From positions 163,485 through 227,484 of the forward strand of contig CAOPES010000003.1 of assembly GCA_948502395.1 (NCBI GenBank): 64,000 nucleotides of DNA, given 5' to 3'. Position numbers and translations under genes: made by a program. Of this stretch, positions 55,469 to 64,000 are shown one piece after another. Source of the stretch: an uncultured Clostridia bacterium (GTDB lineage: Bacteria; Bacillota; Clostridia; TANB77; CAG-508). The stretch's first letter is position 1. Every line of letters starts with the position of its first letter. The notes under the pieces are model-generated. The model saw only the letters and a program-made list of their open reading frames with translations, was not told the DNA's origin and did no database searches.

Positions 55469-56074
55469 ATGTCATTATATTCACCATCAATAGAAAAATT
55501 AATAGAAAGCTTTGAAAGACTACCAAGCATAGGACACAAAACAGCAGCAAGACTAGCATTTCATATGCTAAATGCATCAGAAGAAGAAACAAACGAATTT
55601 ATTTCTTCAATAGTAAATGCAAAAAAGAACTTAAAATATTGTAGCAAATGCTATAATATCTCAGACACAGACCCATGTATTATCTGTGGAAACCCTAAAA
55701 GAGACCAAAGCATAATATGTGTAGTAGAAGATGTAAGAGATGTTATTGCAATGGAAAAAACACACGAATTTAAAGGTGTATATCACGTGTTGCATGGTTC
55801 AATATCTCCAATGAATGGAGTAGGACCAGACGATATAAAAATAAAAGAATTACTTTCAAGACTAATGGACCAAGAAAATCCAGTAAAAGAAGTAATACTT
55901 GCCACAAACCCTAGGGTTGAAGGAGAAGCAACAGCGATGTATTTGTCTAAATTGATAAAACCATTGGGAGTATCTGTAACTAGAATAGCTCACGGAATTC
56001 CTGTTGGTGGGGATTTGGAGTATACAGATGAAATTACTTTGACTAAAGCATTAGAAGGAAGAAGAGAAATTTAA
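55469..56074 (+). CDS. recR: Recombination mediator RecR
   Basis: The 201-residue protein has the helix-hairpin-helix [20 protein letters not shown], the zinc finger [16 protein letters not shown], and the Toprim domain [20 protein letters not shown]...[19 protein letters not shown]. It works with RecF, whose gene lies at the other end of the origin region. GCGGAGGAAG precedes the ATG. Confidence 0.97.
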   Translation: MSLYSPSIEKLIESFERLPSIGHKTAARLAFHMLNASEEETNEFISSIVNAKKNLKYCSKCYNISDTDPCIICGNPKRDQSIICVVEDVRDVIAMEKTHEFKGVYHVLHGSISPMNGVGPDDIKIKELLSRLMDQENPVKEVILATNPRVEGEATAMYLSKLIKPLGVSVTRIAHGIPVGGDLEYTDEITLTKALEGRREI

Positions 56075-56083
56075 AGTGTAAAG

Positions 56084-56186
56084 GTGTTTTTGGGGACAGA
56101 CCTTAAAAACACCTTTACTATTTTTAAGTATTGTTTTTTTATATAAATAAAGGGTGTTTTTAAGGTCTGTCCCCAAAAACACCTTT
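56084..56186. repeat. Inverted pair of type A GTCCC hairpins between recR and the glycolipid synthase gene
   Basis: First copy 56084-56116: GGTGTTTTTGGGGACAGACC then TTAAAAACACC. Second copy 56153-56186 is the reverse complement. The 36-base spacer is AT-rich. Each copy is a GGTGTTTTT / AAAAACACC hairpin. The pair sits between convergent genes; the second copy supplies the last seven codons (GVFGDRP) and stop of the leftward gene. Confidence 0.85.
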
Positions 56187-57290
56187 GCAAATTTCATAAG
56201 TTGAATTAGGTCTAGCTAAAAGAGCAGTATTTTCTTTCATAGAAGCAAGTTTTCCACTATCATTTAACAAATTGTGGATAACAGTTTTGCTATCATCAGA
56301 TTTTTTAATCCAAATTGCAATTCCTTTACTTTCCAAAAATTCAGCATTTTCTTCTTCTTGACCAGGAATTGGATTAATAACGACCATAGGCAAGTGAGAT
56401 GCTAAACTTTCTGATGTTGTAAGACCGCCAGGTTTAGTTACTACCAAGTCTGCTATGCTCATTAATTCAGGTACTTCGTTTGTATATTCTAGAATTTTAA
56501 CAGAGTTTTGTTTTCCATTTTCGTTTACTATTTCTTGAAATCTTTCTTTCATTTTAGGATTTCTACCTGCAATTGCAACAATTTGAATATTAGCATTTTC
56601 TTGTACAAAGTTTTCAAAGATTTGTGCGGTTCTAGTTTTCCCTAAGCCAAATTCACCACCGCCGAAAAATAGAACTGTTTTTTTATCCCCAGATAATTCG
56701 TACCTTTCTAATATTTCTTTTCTATCATAATGTTTCAAAAATCTATCTGATATAGGTATTCCTGTTGCAAAGATTTTATTTTCACAAATGCCTTTACTAA
56801 TCAAATAATCTTTCATTTTATCATGTGCAACGAAAAAATAATCAGTAAAATCATGTCCTATAAGCCATTGGTCGTGTGGAGCAAAGTCTGTCATTATTGT
56901 TGCAATTTTGCTTGTTATTTTGCCTTTTCTTTTCAAATAACTGCACATTTGACTACCAAAAGGATGTGTAGATATTATTAAATCTGCTTGTTTTTCTCGT
57001 AATAGTTTTAATAGTTTAATTGCCATAATTTTATTTGACCTAGATGATATATGCGCTAATGGGCCTTTTTGCGAGTCAGAATAAATTCTACCCCAAGCCC
57101 AAGGCATTTTTTTAGCCATTTCTCTATAAGCTGCTGTTGTAACTTTTTCGATAGTTTTATTTACATATTTCATACAATCAATTAGTTCAACATCTATATC
57201 TTTATAATTTTCTATAATGCAGTTTTGAATTGACTTCGCGGCATTTAAATGTCCACCGCCATAAGAAGCGTAAAAAACTAAAACTTTCAT
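56160..57290 (-). CDS. Processive diacylglycerol glycosyltransferase (MGDG synthase/UgtP family)
   Basis: The 376-residue GT28-type enzyme starts KVLVFYASYGGGHLNAAKSI, the MGDG-synthase nucleotide-lipid motif, then ISTHPFGSQMCSYLK and the donor-binding region VLFFGGGEFGLGKTRT and LVVTKPGGLTTSESLASHLP with PIPGQEEENAEFL. It transfers sugar from a UDP-sugar to diacylglycerol, making membrane glycolipids or lipoteichoic acid anchors. The C-terminal GVFGDRP comes from a repeat. GAAAGGAA lies before the ATG. Confidence 0.92.
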   Translation of the reverse strand: MKVLVFYASYGGGHLNAAKSIQNCIIENYKDIDVELIDCMKYVNKTIEKVTTAAYREMAKKMPWAWGRIYSDSQKGPLAHISSRSNKIMAIKLLKLLREKQADLIISTHPFGSQMCSYLKRKGKITSKIATIMTDFAPHDQWLIGHDFTDYFFVAHDKMKDYLISKGICENKIFATGIPISDRFLKHYDRKEILERYELSGDKKTVLFFGGGEFGLGKTRTAQIFENFVQENANIQIVAIAGRNPKMKERFQEIVNENGKQNSVKILEYTNEVPELMSIADLVVTKPGGLTTSESLASHLPMVVINPIPGQEEENAEFLESKGIAIWIKKSDDSKTVIHNLLNDSGKLASMKENTALLARPNSTYEICKGVFGDRP

Positions 57291-57458
57291 ATTAAATAAA
57301 TTCCTTTCAATTGGAGATAAAAATTAAGCCAAGCAAAATTTAAAATCTCTTTTTATAATTTCAAGCCTATTCTAACATATTATTAAAAAAATTTCAAAAA
57401 ATGGAATATTTTTTTATAAAATAATACAAAATAAATAAAAAAAGAAAAAGGTGATAGT

Positions 57459-57935
57459 TTGAAAAATTTATTAAAAATATTATTTTTATTTACAATTTTA
57501 ATTATAACGACAACAACTATAATAATTTTATGCAATACAGAAAACAGCAATAATTCAAGTTATGCAGCAAGTGCAAAAACATCAGATATACAATTAATGG
57601 CAAGAGCAATAAACGGAGAAGCTAGGGGAGAGCCATATGAAGGGCAAGTAGCTGTTGGAGCAGTTATATTAAATAGAGTAAAAGATTCAAGATTTCCAAA
57701 TTCAATTTCAGGAGTTATATATCAATCAGGAGCATTCACAGCAGTAGCAGACGGACAAATAAATCAAGCAATACCAGAAGGTTCAACAGTTTATAAAGCA
57801 GCGCAAGACGCCCAAAACGGTTGGGACCCAACAGGTGGATGCGTATACTATTTCAACCCTGCAACTGCAACTAATAAATGGATTTGGTCAAGACCACTTG
57901 TAAAAACAATAGGAAAACACAGATTTTGTAAATAA
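57459..57935 (+). CDS. sleB: Spore cortex-lytic enzyme SleB-type hydrolase
   Basis: The 158-residue protein starts at TTG (57459) after AAAGGTGAT. A signal segment is followed directly by the SleB/CwlJ hydrolase_2 domain: MARAINGEARGEPYEGQVAV with the catalytic Glu, AVILNRVKDSRFPNSISGVI, and GGCVYYFNPATATNKWIWSR. It lacks the N-terminal peptidoglycan-binding domain of Bacillus SleB. The next gene is ypeB, its usual partner. Confidence 0.93.
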   Translation: MKNLLKILFLFTILIITTTTIIILCNTENSNNSSYAASAKTSDIQLMARAINGEARGEPYEGQVAVGAVILNRVKDSRFPNSISGVIYQSGAFTAVADGQINQAIPEGSTVYKAAQDAQNGWDPTGGCVYYFNPATATNKWIWSRPLVKTIGKHRFCK

Positions 57936-57999
57936 ATTGGAAGGTTTATAGGTAAAACCGATTTAAAAACCTAAATATATAAATAAGGAAACCAAAAAT

Positions 58000-59373
58000 A
58001 TGAATAAATTAATTGATTGGAAAAACAGATTAAAAAAAGGGCATATGCTAAGTGTAATATGTGTGTTGCTAATAATTGTAGCAGCATTAGGATTTATGTT
58101 ATATCAAAAACAAAGAGAATACAGACAAGCATCAGAAAATAGTTATAATAGGTCATTTTATGAACTAGTAGACTATATTGAAGACGTAGAAACATACTTA
58201 GCAAAAGCAATGATATCATCAACGCCAGAGCACGGAGCAGAAACATTAACACATTTATGGAGAGAAGCAAACCTAGCACAAAGCTATTTAAGTATGTTAC
58301 CAATTGAAAGCCAAGAGCTAGAAAATACTGAAAAGTTCTTAAACCAAGTAAGTGATTATAGTTATAGTTTATCAAGAAAAAATATTTACAACGAAGAACT
58401 AACAGAAGAAGACTTCAAAAATCTAAAAGAACTACACACATACAGTGTAGAACTAGAAAATACACTAAATCAATTATCAGAAGACCTAAACTCAGGAAGA
58501 TTTGAATGGGGAGAATTAACAAAAAAAGGAACAATAGCATTTGCACAACAAGTAGATAATATATCAAAAGAAAGCTTTTCTAACTTAGAAGAAAACTTCC
58601 ACGAATATTCAGGATTAATATATGACGGTGCATTCTCAGAGCACTTAACAGGTCAAGAGAAAAAAGGACTTACAGGAGAAGATATTGATGAAAATCAAGC
58701 GAGACAAAAAGCAGAGGAATTTGTAGGAAGAGACAACATAAAAGAAACATCAAACTTAGGATTTTCAGAAAATGCAACAATTCCTGTATACGATTTTTCA
58801 ATTACAAATAAAAATGATGAAACAATAAATATATCAATATCAAAAAAAGGCGGACACATAGTATCTATGAACACAAACAGAGAAGTAGGTGCTGAGACAA
58901 TCTCACAAGAAGAAGCAGACAAAAAAGCAAAAGAATTTTTAGAAAGCAAAGGCTTTCCTTCAATGAAAGAAACCTATTATTTAAAACAAGAAGGAGTAGT
59001 TACAATAAATTATGCATATTCACAAAATGATGTGGTAATGTATCCAGACTTAATAAAGGTAAAAGTAGCATTAGATAATGGGGAAGTTCTAGGAATGGAA
59101 ACAACAGGATATCTAAACAACCACACTCAAAGAGATACAAACAAAGTGAAAATATCAGCAGAAAAAGCCAAATCTACTTTAAATAAAAATTTGGAAATAA
59201 TGAGCGAAGGCTTGGCTGTAATTCCAACAGAATGGAAAAGCGAAATTCTTTGCTATGAATTTAAAGGAAAAGTTGATGATAGAGAATTTTTAGTATATAT
59301 AAATGCTGAAAATGGAAGAGAAGAAGATATTTTAATAATAACTAATACACCAAATGGAACTTTAACAATGTAA
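58000..59373 (+). CDS. ypeB: Germination protein YpeB
   Basis: YpeB stabilises and inhibits SleB in the spore. The 457-residue protein has an N-terminal membrane helix (about 17-34), the conserved NSYNRSFYELVDYIEDVETY and LSMLPIESQELENTEKFLNQ helical region, then repeated PepSY-like domains (SQEEADKKAKEFLESKGFPS, ISAEKAKSTLNKNLEIMSEG). AAGGAAACC lies before the ATG. Confidence 0.95.
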   Translation: MNKLIDWKNRLKKGHMLSVICVLLIIVAALGFMLYQKQREYRQASENSYNRSFYELVDYIEDVETYLAKAMISSTPEHGAETLTHLWREANLAQSYLSMLPIESQELENTEKFLNQVSDYSYSLSRKNIYNEELTEEDFKNLKELHTYSVELENTLNQLSEDLNSGRFEWGELTKKGTIAFAQQVDNISKESFSNLEENFHEYSGLIYDGAFSEHLTGQEKKGLTGEDIDENQARQKAEEFVGRDNIKETSNLGFSENATIPVYDFSITNKNDETINISISKKGGHIVSMNTNREVGAETISQEEADKKAKEFLESKGFPSMKETYYLKQEGVVTINYAYSQNDVVMYPDLIKVKVALDNGEVLGMETTGYLNNHTQRDTNKVKISAEKAKSTLNKNLEIMSEGLAVIPTEWKSEILCYEFKGKVDDREFLVYINAENGREEDILIITNTPNGTLTM

Positions 59374-59380
59374 ATATGAA

Positions 59381-59492
59381 AGGGTGTTTTTGGGGACAGT
59401 CCTTAAAAACACCCTTTTAGCTATACAATAAAATTTTATTAATTTTCTAAAAAGCAAGGGTGTTTTTAAGGACTGTCCCCAAAAACACCCAA
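59381..59492. repeat. Inverted pair of type A GTCCC hairpins between ypeB and the VanW gene
   Basis: Copy one 59381-59418: GGGTGTTTTTGGGGACAGTC then CTTAAAAACACCC. Copy two 59457-59491 is the reverse complement. The 38-base spacer is AT-rich. Same structure and convergent context as the pair at 56084. Confidence 0.85.
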
Positions 59493-59496
59493 ACTA

Positions 59497-61119
59497 TTAA
59501 TGTCTCTTATAAGTATCTTTTGATAATAATTCTCTGCCAACAACCACACCATTACGTTTTAAAATTTTATAAGCTTCGGCATATATAGCATTTGCAGTTT
59601 TTCCAGTTTGATAAGCAGAAATTTCCACTTGACAATCATCTTCTTGTTTCATACCAAATATTTGAACATTTGCAATGCCATTTGCAACAGAGCAAACTAT
59701 TTTTATTGGATAATTTCTATTATTTTTAAATTGAAAATCAGTAAGCCCATAAACAACAGTAGCGTCTCTACTTGCTGGAACATAGCTTGGTATAAATTGA
59801 TGATTTGTCCTTTGAACTATTTCCAAATTGGCGAAAACAACGGCATTGTATAAAGTACTTGTAACTTGGCAAATTCCGCCACCCAATCCATCAACTTCTT
59901 TACCATTTACATATATAGGAGCTTCTTTGTAGCCTGCTGCAATAGTTCTAGCTCCAACTACTTTATTGTAAGAAAATGTTTCTCCAGGCATTAAAACAGT
60001 TCCATTTATTTTATTTCCAGCCAACATTAAATTTGTACTTCTGTTTCTATTGCTTGCCACATATTTAGTAGAAAATGTTGATAATAAGTCTGGAAAAGCT
60101 TCTGTTCCTATCATATTTGTTGTAACATTAGGTCTTATAATATTCAAAGGAATTGTATATTCACTTGAATTCTTAGCTCCCACTATTGCCTTTGCTTCAT
60201 CAATTGAAATTTTGAAGTCTATACCATTTTCAGATGGATAAATTGTGAAAGGCTCTCTCGTATAATAAGCGTCTTTTGGGTCTTTTTTTACTTCATTATA
60301 GATAGTGTCTATATCAATATCTTTTGGCGATTGTGTTTTTACAACTAATTCAACAGGTCCATTATTTGCAGAAAAATCAGATATAGCAGTTTTAATAGCT
60401 TCAATGCTAGCTTCTACATCAACTACATTTCCGTCTTTACCAGCAGTAATAATCAAATTGTTTCCTTCTATGTAATAGCTACTTTCAGTTACTGTATCAG
60501 GCAATTGAGCTGATATGTCTTCTAAGTTTTTAGAAAGTTGATTTTTGTCAATTTTTAAAATAGGTTCTATATTGATTTCTGTTCCAAACATTGCAGATAA
60601 AGCATAAAAATTATTTTCTAAGAAATTTCCATTCCTTCCTACTTTAAAAGCACTATTTGTAGCAGTTTTGGTATCAAATTTAGCATTTATTTGAGAAGTT
60701 GAAATAGTAGTTTCAAATTCTCCATGTTTAAGAGTGATTTCATCAGGTATTTGTGATGACAAATAATTGTCCAATTGATATTGGGCATCTGATGTACTTA
60801 ATCCAGAGACATCAATGCCTTTTACGGAAACACCTGATAATATATTTTGATTTATTGTATTATAAATTACAAAAATTAAGGTGGTTACAAGTAAAATTGT
60901 AATTATAATTCCAATTAATATTATTAAAATTGATTTTGGTTTTTTGTTTTCTTTATTATTTATTGGTACAAAATCTTTTGGTTGTTCAGCAATTAAACTA
61001 GTTGTTTCTTCTTGTTTTTCTTGCTCAATGCTAACATTATCTTCTGGTGTGGCAAGTATGCTGTTTACTTTTTTCTTTTGTACTGTTGTCGTTTCTTTAT
61101 CTTTTTCTTTGATGCTCAT
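59497..61119 (-). CDS. VanW-family membrane-anchored protein with PG-binding_4 domains
   Basis: I start at the ATG at 61117-61119 (MSIKEKDKETTTVQKKKVNS), preceded by AAAGGAGAT; the open frame extends 41 codons further upstream without support. The 540-residue protein has a membrane helix (about 65-88), two repeated domains of the YoaR/PG_binding_4 type (ISTSQINAKFDTKTATNSAF) and a VanW domain with LMLAGNKINGTVLMPGETFS, GLGGGICQVTSTLYNAVVFA and ERTNHQFIPSYVPASRDAT-like residues. It is probably a wall-associated protein. A single 0A box TTGTCGAA lies upstream at 61165-61172. Confidence 0.9.
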   Translation of the reverse strand: MSIKEKDKETTTVQKKKVNSILATPEDNVSIEQEKQEETTSLIAEQPKDFVPINNKENKKPKSILIILIGIIITILLVTTLIFVIYNTINQNILSGVSVKGIDVSGLSTSDAQYQLDNYLSSQIPDEITLKHGEFETTISTSQINAKFDTKTATNSAFKVGRNGNFLENNFYALSAMFGTEINIEPILKIDKNQLSKNLEDISAQLPDTVTESSYYIEGNNLIITAGKDGNVVDVEASIEAIKTAISDFSANNGPVELVVKTQSPKDIDIDTIYNEVKKDPKDAYYTREPFTIYPSENGIDFKISIDEAKAIVGAKNSSEYTIPLNIIRPNVTTNMIGTEAFPDLLSTFSTKYVASNRNRSTNLMLAGNKINGTVLMPGETFSYNKVVGARTIAAGYKEAPIYVNGKEVDGLGGGICQVTSTLYNAVVFANLEIVQRTNHQFIPSYVPASRDATVVYGLTDFQFKNNRNYPIKIVCSVANGIANVQIFGMKQEDDCQVEISAYQTGKTANAIYAEAYKILKRNGVVVGRELLSKDTYKRH

Positions 61120-61310
61120 ATAAAATCTCCTTTGTAAACTCTCCATTTTATTATACCATATTTTTTGTCGAAAAAAATAGAAAAAAGTAAAATATTTATA
61201 AAATTTTTGCAAAGAAATTGTTAGTAATTTAATTGTATTCAAGTGATGAATGATTTAGTTATAAAATTGAAATAATAGCAGAAAAAATAACAAAACTCAG
61301 AAATGATATA

Positions 61311-61366
61311 GATGTTGACGTAATGTGTGTGCTAAGTATAAAATTTAAGCAAACAAAAGAAAGGAA
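61311..61366. repeat. Imperfect direct repeat, left copy
   Basis: GTTGACGTAAT...ATAAAATTTAAGCAAA resembles 63791-63838. Both copies lie in open frames that end in similar residues (VDV...SIKFKQ.K), so they look like remnants of one coding sequence. They bracket the pilin-like gene and the nuclease gene. Confidence 0.45.
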
Positions 61367-61374
61367 AAAGAGAA

Positions 61375-62659
61375 ATGAAACGAAACAAACGGAATTACAC
61401 TAATAGCACTAGTAATAACAATTATTGTACTTCTAATACTTGCAGGAGTAACAATAGCTACATTAACAGGCGATAATGGAATATTAAAAAAAGCAGTGCA
61501 AGCCAAAGATGCAACAAGGGGTGGAGAAGTGAAAGACTACGTAAGAATGGTAGTAGCAGAAAATGAAATGGCAGATAGAACAAATGCAACGAAAAAGACG
61601 AAAGCAGAAGTAATATCGGAATTAGAGAAACAAGGGAAATTAACAGCAGAAGAAGTATCAAAGCTAACAGACGTAGATGTAATAACAATAGGTGGAATTG
61701 AAATTAACTTTGGAGAATTATTCACATTAGTAGATATGTATGATAAAGCAATAGCAGATAATTGTATAAACGAAAACGGAAGTTGTACAAATAAAGAGCA
61801 CTTACACATAGGCGATTATGTGGAATACCAAAATCCAATATCAGATACTAAAACAGCAGAAGCAGAAAAAACAGGATATACAAGTAATCAAGTTTATGAA
61901 GCATCAAAGAACCAATTAAATTGGAGAGTACTAGGAAAAGATAGTGCAACTGGTGGAATAAAGTTGATATCAGGGAGACCAATGAAAAGCAACAATTCAG
62001 AAATAGACCCATATTTACATTTATATGGAGCAAAGGGCTATATAAATTCAGAAACAGTATTAAATGATTTATGTAGTTTATATACAACACAATATGGAAC
62101 AGCAAGAAGTGTAAATATAGACGATTTAAATATAATAACAGGAATAACAACAGATGAGAAAATTAAGGAATATAACAAAGGTCCAAGCTGGTGGGGAAGT
62201 AAGCAATATGGAGAAATATATAGTTTTGAAAATCATTATACACCACAGAGCTGGTTAAATGGAAATCGACAAACGACAGCATCAGGAACAGTAAATGCTT
62301 ATTTATATACAGTAAATTCAGGAAATGAGCCAGTAGTAAATCTGACAAATGAAAGAGCATATAAAGTGATATTTGAAAATGTAGATCAAGCATATTATTG
62401 GCTAGCTTCACGTAATATTATTGCCTATTCTGACTATGCGCGCTTTTGCGTTGGCGAAGTTTATGAAGATGTAAGCGAAGTGCGTGTGGATTCGAGCAGT
62501 TTGTTTTATTCTGATAATGGCCGTGAGAACGACAGATATTTCTATGTACGTCCTGTAATATGTCTAAAATCTGACATTACAGAAAATGAAATACCTAGAA
62601 TAGCAGATAAAACAGAAGAGACATGGCAAAATGTGAATTCAGGAAATGAACCAATTTAA
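61375..62659 (+). CDS. Type IV prepilin-like surface protein with variable C-type-lectin-like domain; +1 frameshift at codon 6
   Basis: The ATG at 61375 follows AAAGGAAAAAG and encodes MKRNK, then CGG (61390). Zero frame stops at 61474; skipping C gives GITLIALVITIIVLLILAGV, the class III prepilin signal in which this Gly is the residue before the peptidase cut. About 428 residues in all. After the pilin helix come a linker, an LNWRVLGKDSATGGIKLISG domain (DUF6273/FGE-like fold) and a C-terminal stretch YYWLASRNIIAYSDYARFCV...VRPVICL. Bases 62402-62560 are clearly richer in G/C than the rest, with codons such as GCG CGC and GTG CGT, as expected for an adenine-mutated diversity-generating target. 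Confidence 0.82.
61390..61393 (+). other. C-GGA +1 recoding site in the prepilin-like gene
   Basis: In-frame CGG followed by A, preceded by Lys codon AAA. The GGA in +1 encodes the conserved Gly at the prepilin peptidase site. Confidence 0.78.
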
Positions 62660-62780
62660 TATAAGTAAAATCACAGTAACAATGACCAAATATAAATAAA
62701 GCACCATTGATATTCGGTAAGTTTGAATATTAATGGTGTTTCAATTATTTTTATACTTATTTCTTAATAAAATTTTAGAA

Positions 62781-63659
62781 TTATAAATTAGTTATTTCTT
62801 CTTTTGTTAAACCAGTAGTTTCTGATATTATAGTTATATCGATATTTTTTTCTTTTAGTTTTTTAGCAATTTGAATTTGGCTATTTTTTGTACCTTGTTC
62901 TAAGCCACGCTCAATACCTTGTTCGAGACCTTGCTCAATGCCTTGTTTCAAGCCTTTATTAAAACCAGCTTTTTCAATAGCGTTTTGATCTAAAATATGT
63001 TTTTGTCTCAAATGAGCCAAATATCTTTCATGTTCATCTTGGCTAATTTCTTCTAATACTTCCTTAGCTTTTTTGATAGCATCGTTAGAATTTTCCATAT
63101 CGATATCTCCTGACTTAGTTATAAATTTTACCCAAGTGTCTAATTTAGAGTTTTTGCTGAATTGCTCAACCTTAGGTAACTCTATTATATAAATTTCTAT
63201 GGCATCTGTCAATATAATTTTACTATAATCTTCTTCTCTAAAATTCCACTTAGTTAAATATTTAGGTATATGAGATAAATTAGATAGATTAAAATCAGTG
63301 AATAAAATTGCTATACATTTTTTTAGTTTAGAATAATCAGTACCCTGAGTTAAATTTCCTGTATACATTTTGCTTAAATAAAAAAGTAATCTTTTTTCAA
63401 TATTATCTTTATCAACGACCTGCATTTCGATATCGCAATCAATATTATCATTTATAGTTGCGCGAATATCTAATATGCCAATCTTATCGTCATATAAATC
63501 TTTTTCAAGAATTTTTTCACAGTTCAAATTTATTTTTGAAACTTTATCTTTTAGAATAGAATTCAATAAATCTATTGTTATTGCTTCGTTTCCACGATAT
63601 CCGAAAATCCTTTTGAAAGTATAATCATTTTTTAAACTTAAAAGTTCTATATGTATCAC
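62781..63659 (-). CDS. Rpn-type PD-(D/E)XK nuclease family transposase protein
   Basis: The protein shows LLSLKNDYTFKRIFGYRGNE, IGILDIRATINDNIDCDIEM followed by QV (the Asp and ExQ of a PD-(D/E)XK site), KRLLFYLSKMYTGNL and a C-terminal run of EQG repeats (KQGIEQGLEQGIERGLEQG), typical of the PDDEXK transposase/Rpn family that acts in recombination-linked transposition. The start is unsure: GTG at 63659 overlaps closely with AAGGAGA; a hydrophobic upstream extension to 63749 looks non-coding. Confidence 0.82.
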   Translation of the reverse strand: MIHIELLSLKNDYTFKRIFGYRGNEAITIDLLNSILKDKVSKINLNCEKILEKDLYDDKIGILDIRATINDNIDCDIEMQVVDKDNIEKRLLFYLSKMYTGNLTQGTDYSKLKKCIAILFTDFNLSNLSHIPKYLTKWNFREEDYSKIILTDAIEIYIIELPKVEQFSKNSKLDTWVKFITKSGDIDMENSNDAIKKAKEVLEEISQDEHERYLAHLRQKHILDQNAIEKAGFNKGLKQGIEQGLEQGIERGLEQGTKNSQIQIAKKLKEKNIDITIISETTGLTKEEITNL

Positions 63660-63749
63660 TCTCCTTGTATTGTTTTGTAAATTTGGGATAAATAAGATAA
63701 AAATTATTAAGAAATAAATAATAAAAATAATTTGAAAATATAATACCAT

Positions 63750-64000
63750 AGAAAAATAAAAAAAGCAATAAAAAGTTATAAAGACATAAGAGTTGACGTA
63801 ATATTAAAACGAAGCATAAAATTTAAGCAAAAGAAAAAGTAGATCATGTATAGTTAGGGGTGGAAGTTATCTATACTATTGTCGAAATTTGTCGTATTTT
63901 GCGATGAGTTTTTTGACGAATTTTAATAAAAATATTGCAAAAGAAAAAGAATTTTGGTATTATATGGAAAGTAATAATATTGCTACTTATGTTGCAATAA
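63750..64000. other. Right-end spacer: repeat copy and 0A boxes
   Basis: This segment holds the right copy of the imperfect direct repeat (63789-63838) and a tandem Spo0A-box pair, TTGTCGAA at 63879-63886 and TTGTCGTA at 63889-63896. No complete gene is visible; anything starting here continues past the window. Confidence 0.55.

Noticed and set aside
63660..63749. Hydrophobic N-terminal extension of the Rpn-type protein
   Set aside because: Composition matches AT-rich spacer DNA and family members begin at LSLKNDYTFK.

Overview
The window is the replication-origin region of a very AT-rich, spore-forming member of the Firmicutes, most like an uncultured gut Clostridia lineage. The evidence is the gyrB-recF-dnaN-dnaA / rpmH-rnpA-yidD-yidC-jag-mnmE-mnmG-rsmG-parA-parB order around a DnaA-box-rich origin, together with spoIIR, spmAB, sleB-ypeB, a GerMN protein and Spo0A boxes. 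Genes left of about 5.1 kb read leftward and those to the right mostly read rightward, as expected for genes leaving oriC.

Layout. 0-5.3 kb: gyrB (partial), recF, dnaN, dnaA and three DnaA-box clusters; a DnaA-trio unwinding element lies between dnaA and dnaN, and a 0.7-kb AT-rich repeat desert sits where yaaA is normally found. 5.3-14.8 kb: rpmH through parB and a DUF4446 gene. 14.8-16.3 kb: two tRNA-Ser genes and a decayed island with gene fragments. 16.5-30.7 kb: a type IV secretion (conjugation-like) module with VirB2-like pilins, PrgI/VirB3-like protein, split VirB4, VirB6-like channel protein, VirB8-like proteins and a large wall hydrolase, but no relaxase or VirD4 coupling protein. 30.7-50.7 kb: DnaJ-like, patatin, a giant 2-hydroxyacyl-CoA dehydratase activase, DinD, GerMN, RNA methyltransferases, AbrB, SpmAB, RlmH, WalJ, MurA, SpoIIR, sugar-nucleotide enzymes and a TtcA-like protein. 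50.7-56.1 kb: TM2 protein, a structured RNA, tRNA-Arg, a candidate type I toxin-antitoxin locus, tadA, SRP RNA, dnaX, ybaB, recR. 56.1-64 kb: a glycolipid synthase, sleB-ypeB, a VanW protein, a type IV pilin-like protein with a probable hypervariable domain and a PD-(D/E)XK transposase-family nuclease.

Main discovery candidate. In a manual scan of about 18,000 codons, in-frame CGG occurs at only five places in well-supported genes. All five read CGGA. In four of them (mnmE, a T4SS pilin-like gene, the T4SS wall hydrolase and the type IV pilin-like gene) the protein continues only if the ribosome skips the C and reads GGA (Gly) in the +1 frame. In MnmE and the prepilin the Gly falls exactly on a conserved position, so no residue is gained or lost. 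This suggests CGG is not a normal sense codon here and that C-GGA is a +1 recoding signal. The only other in-frame CGGs are in two weak ORFs of the decayed island.

Other notable features: a type I toxin-antitoxin locus with convergent consensus promoters and a second antisense match to the toxin ribosome-binding site; a probable diversity-generating retroelement target domain; twelve GTCCC-class hairpin repeats at gene ends; and a Spo0A-box-controlled consensus promoter in front of a 40-residue hydrophobic peptide.
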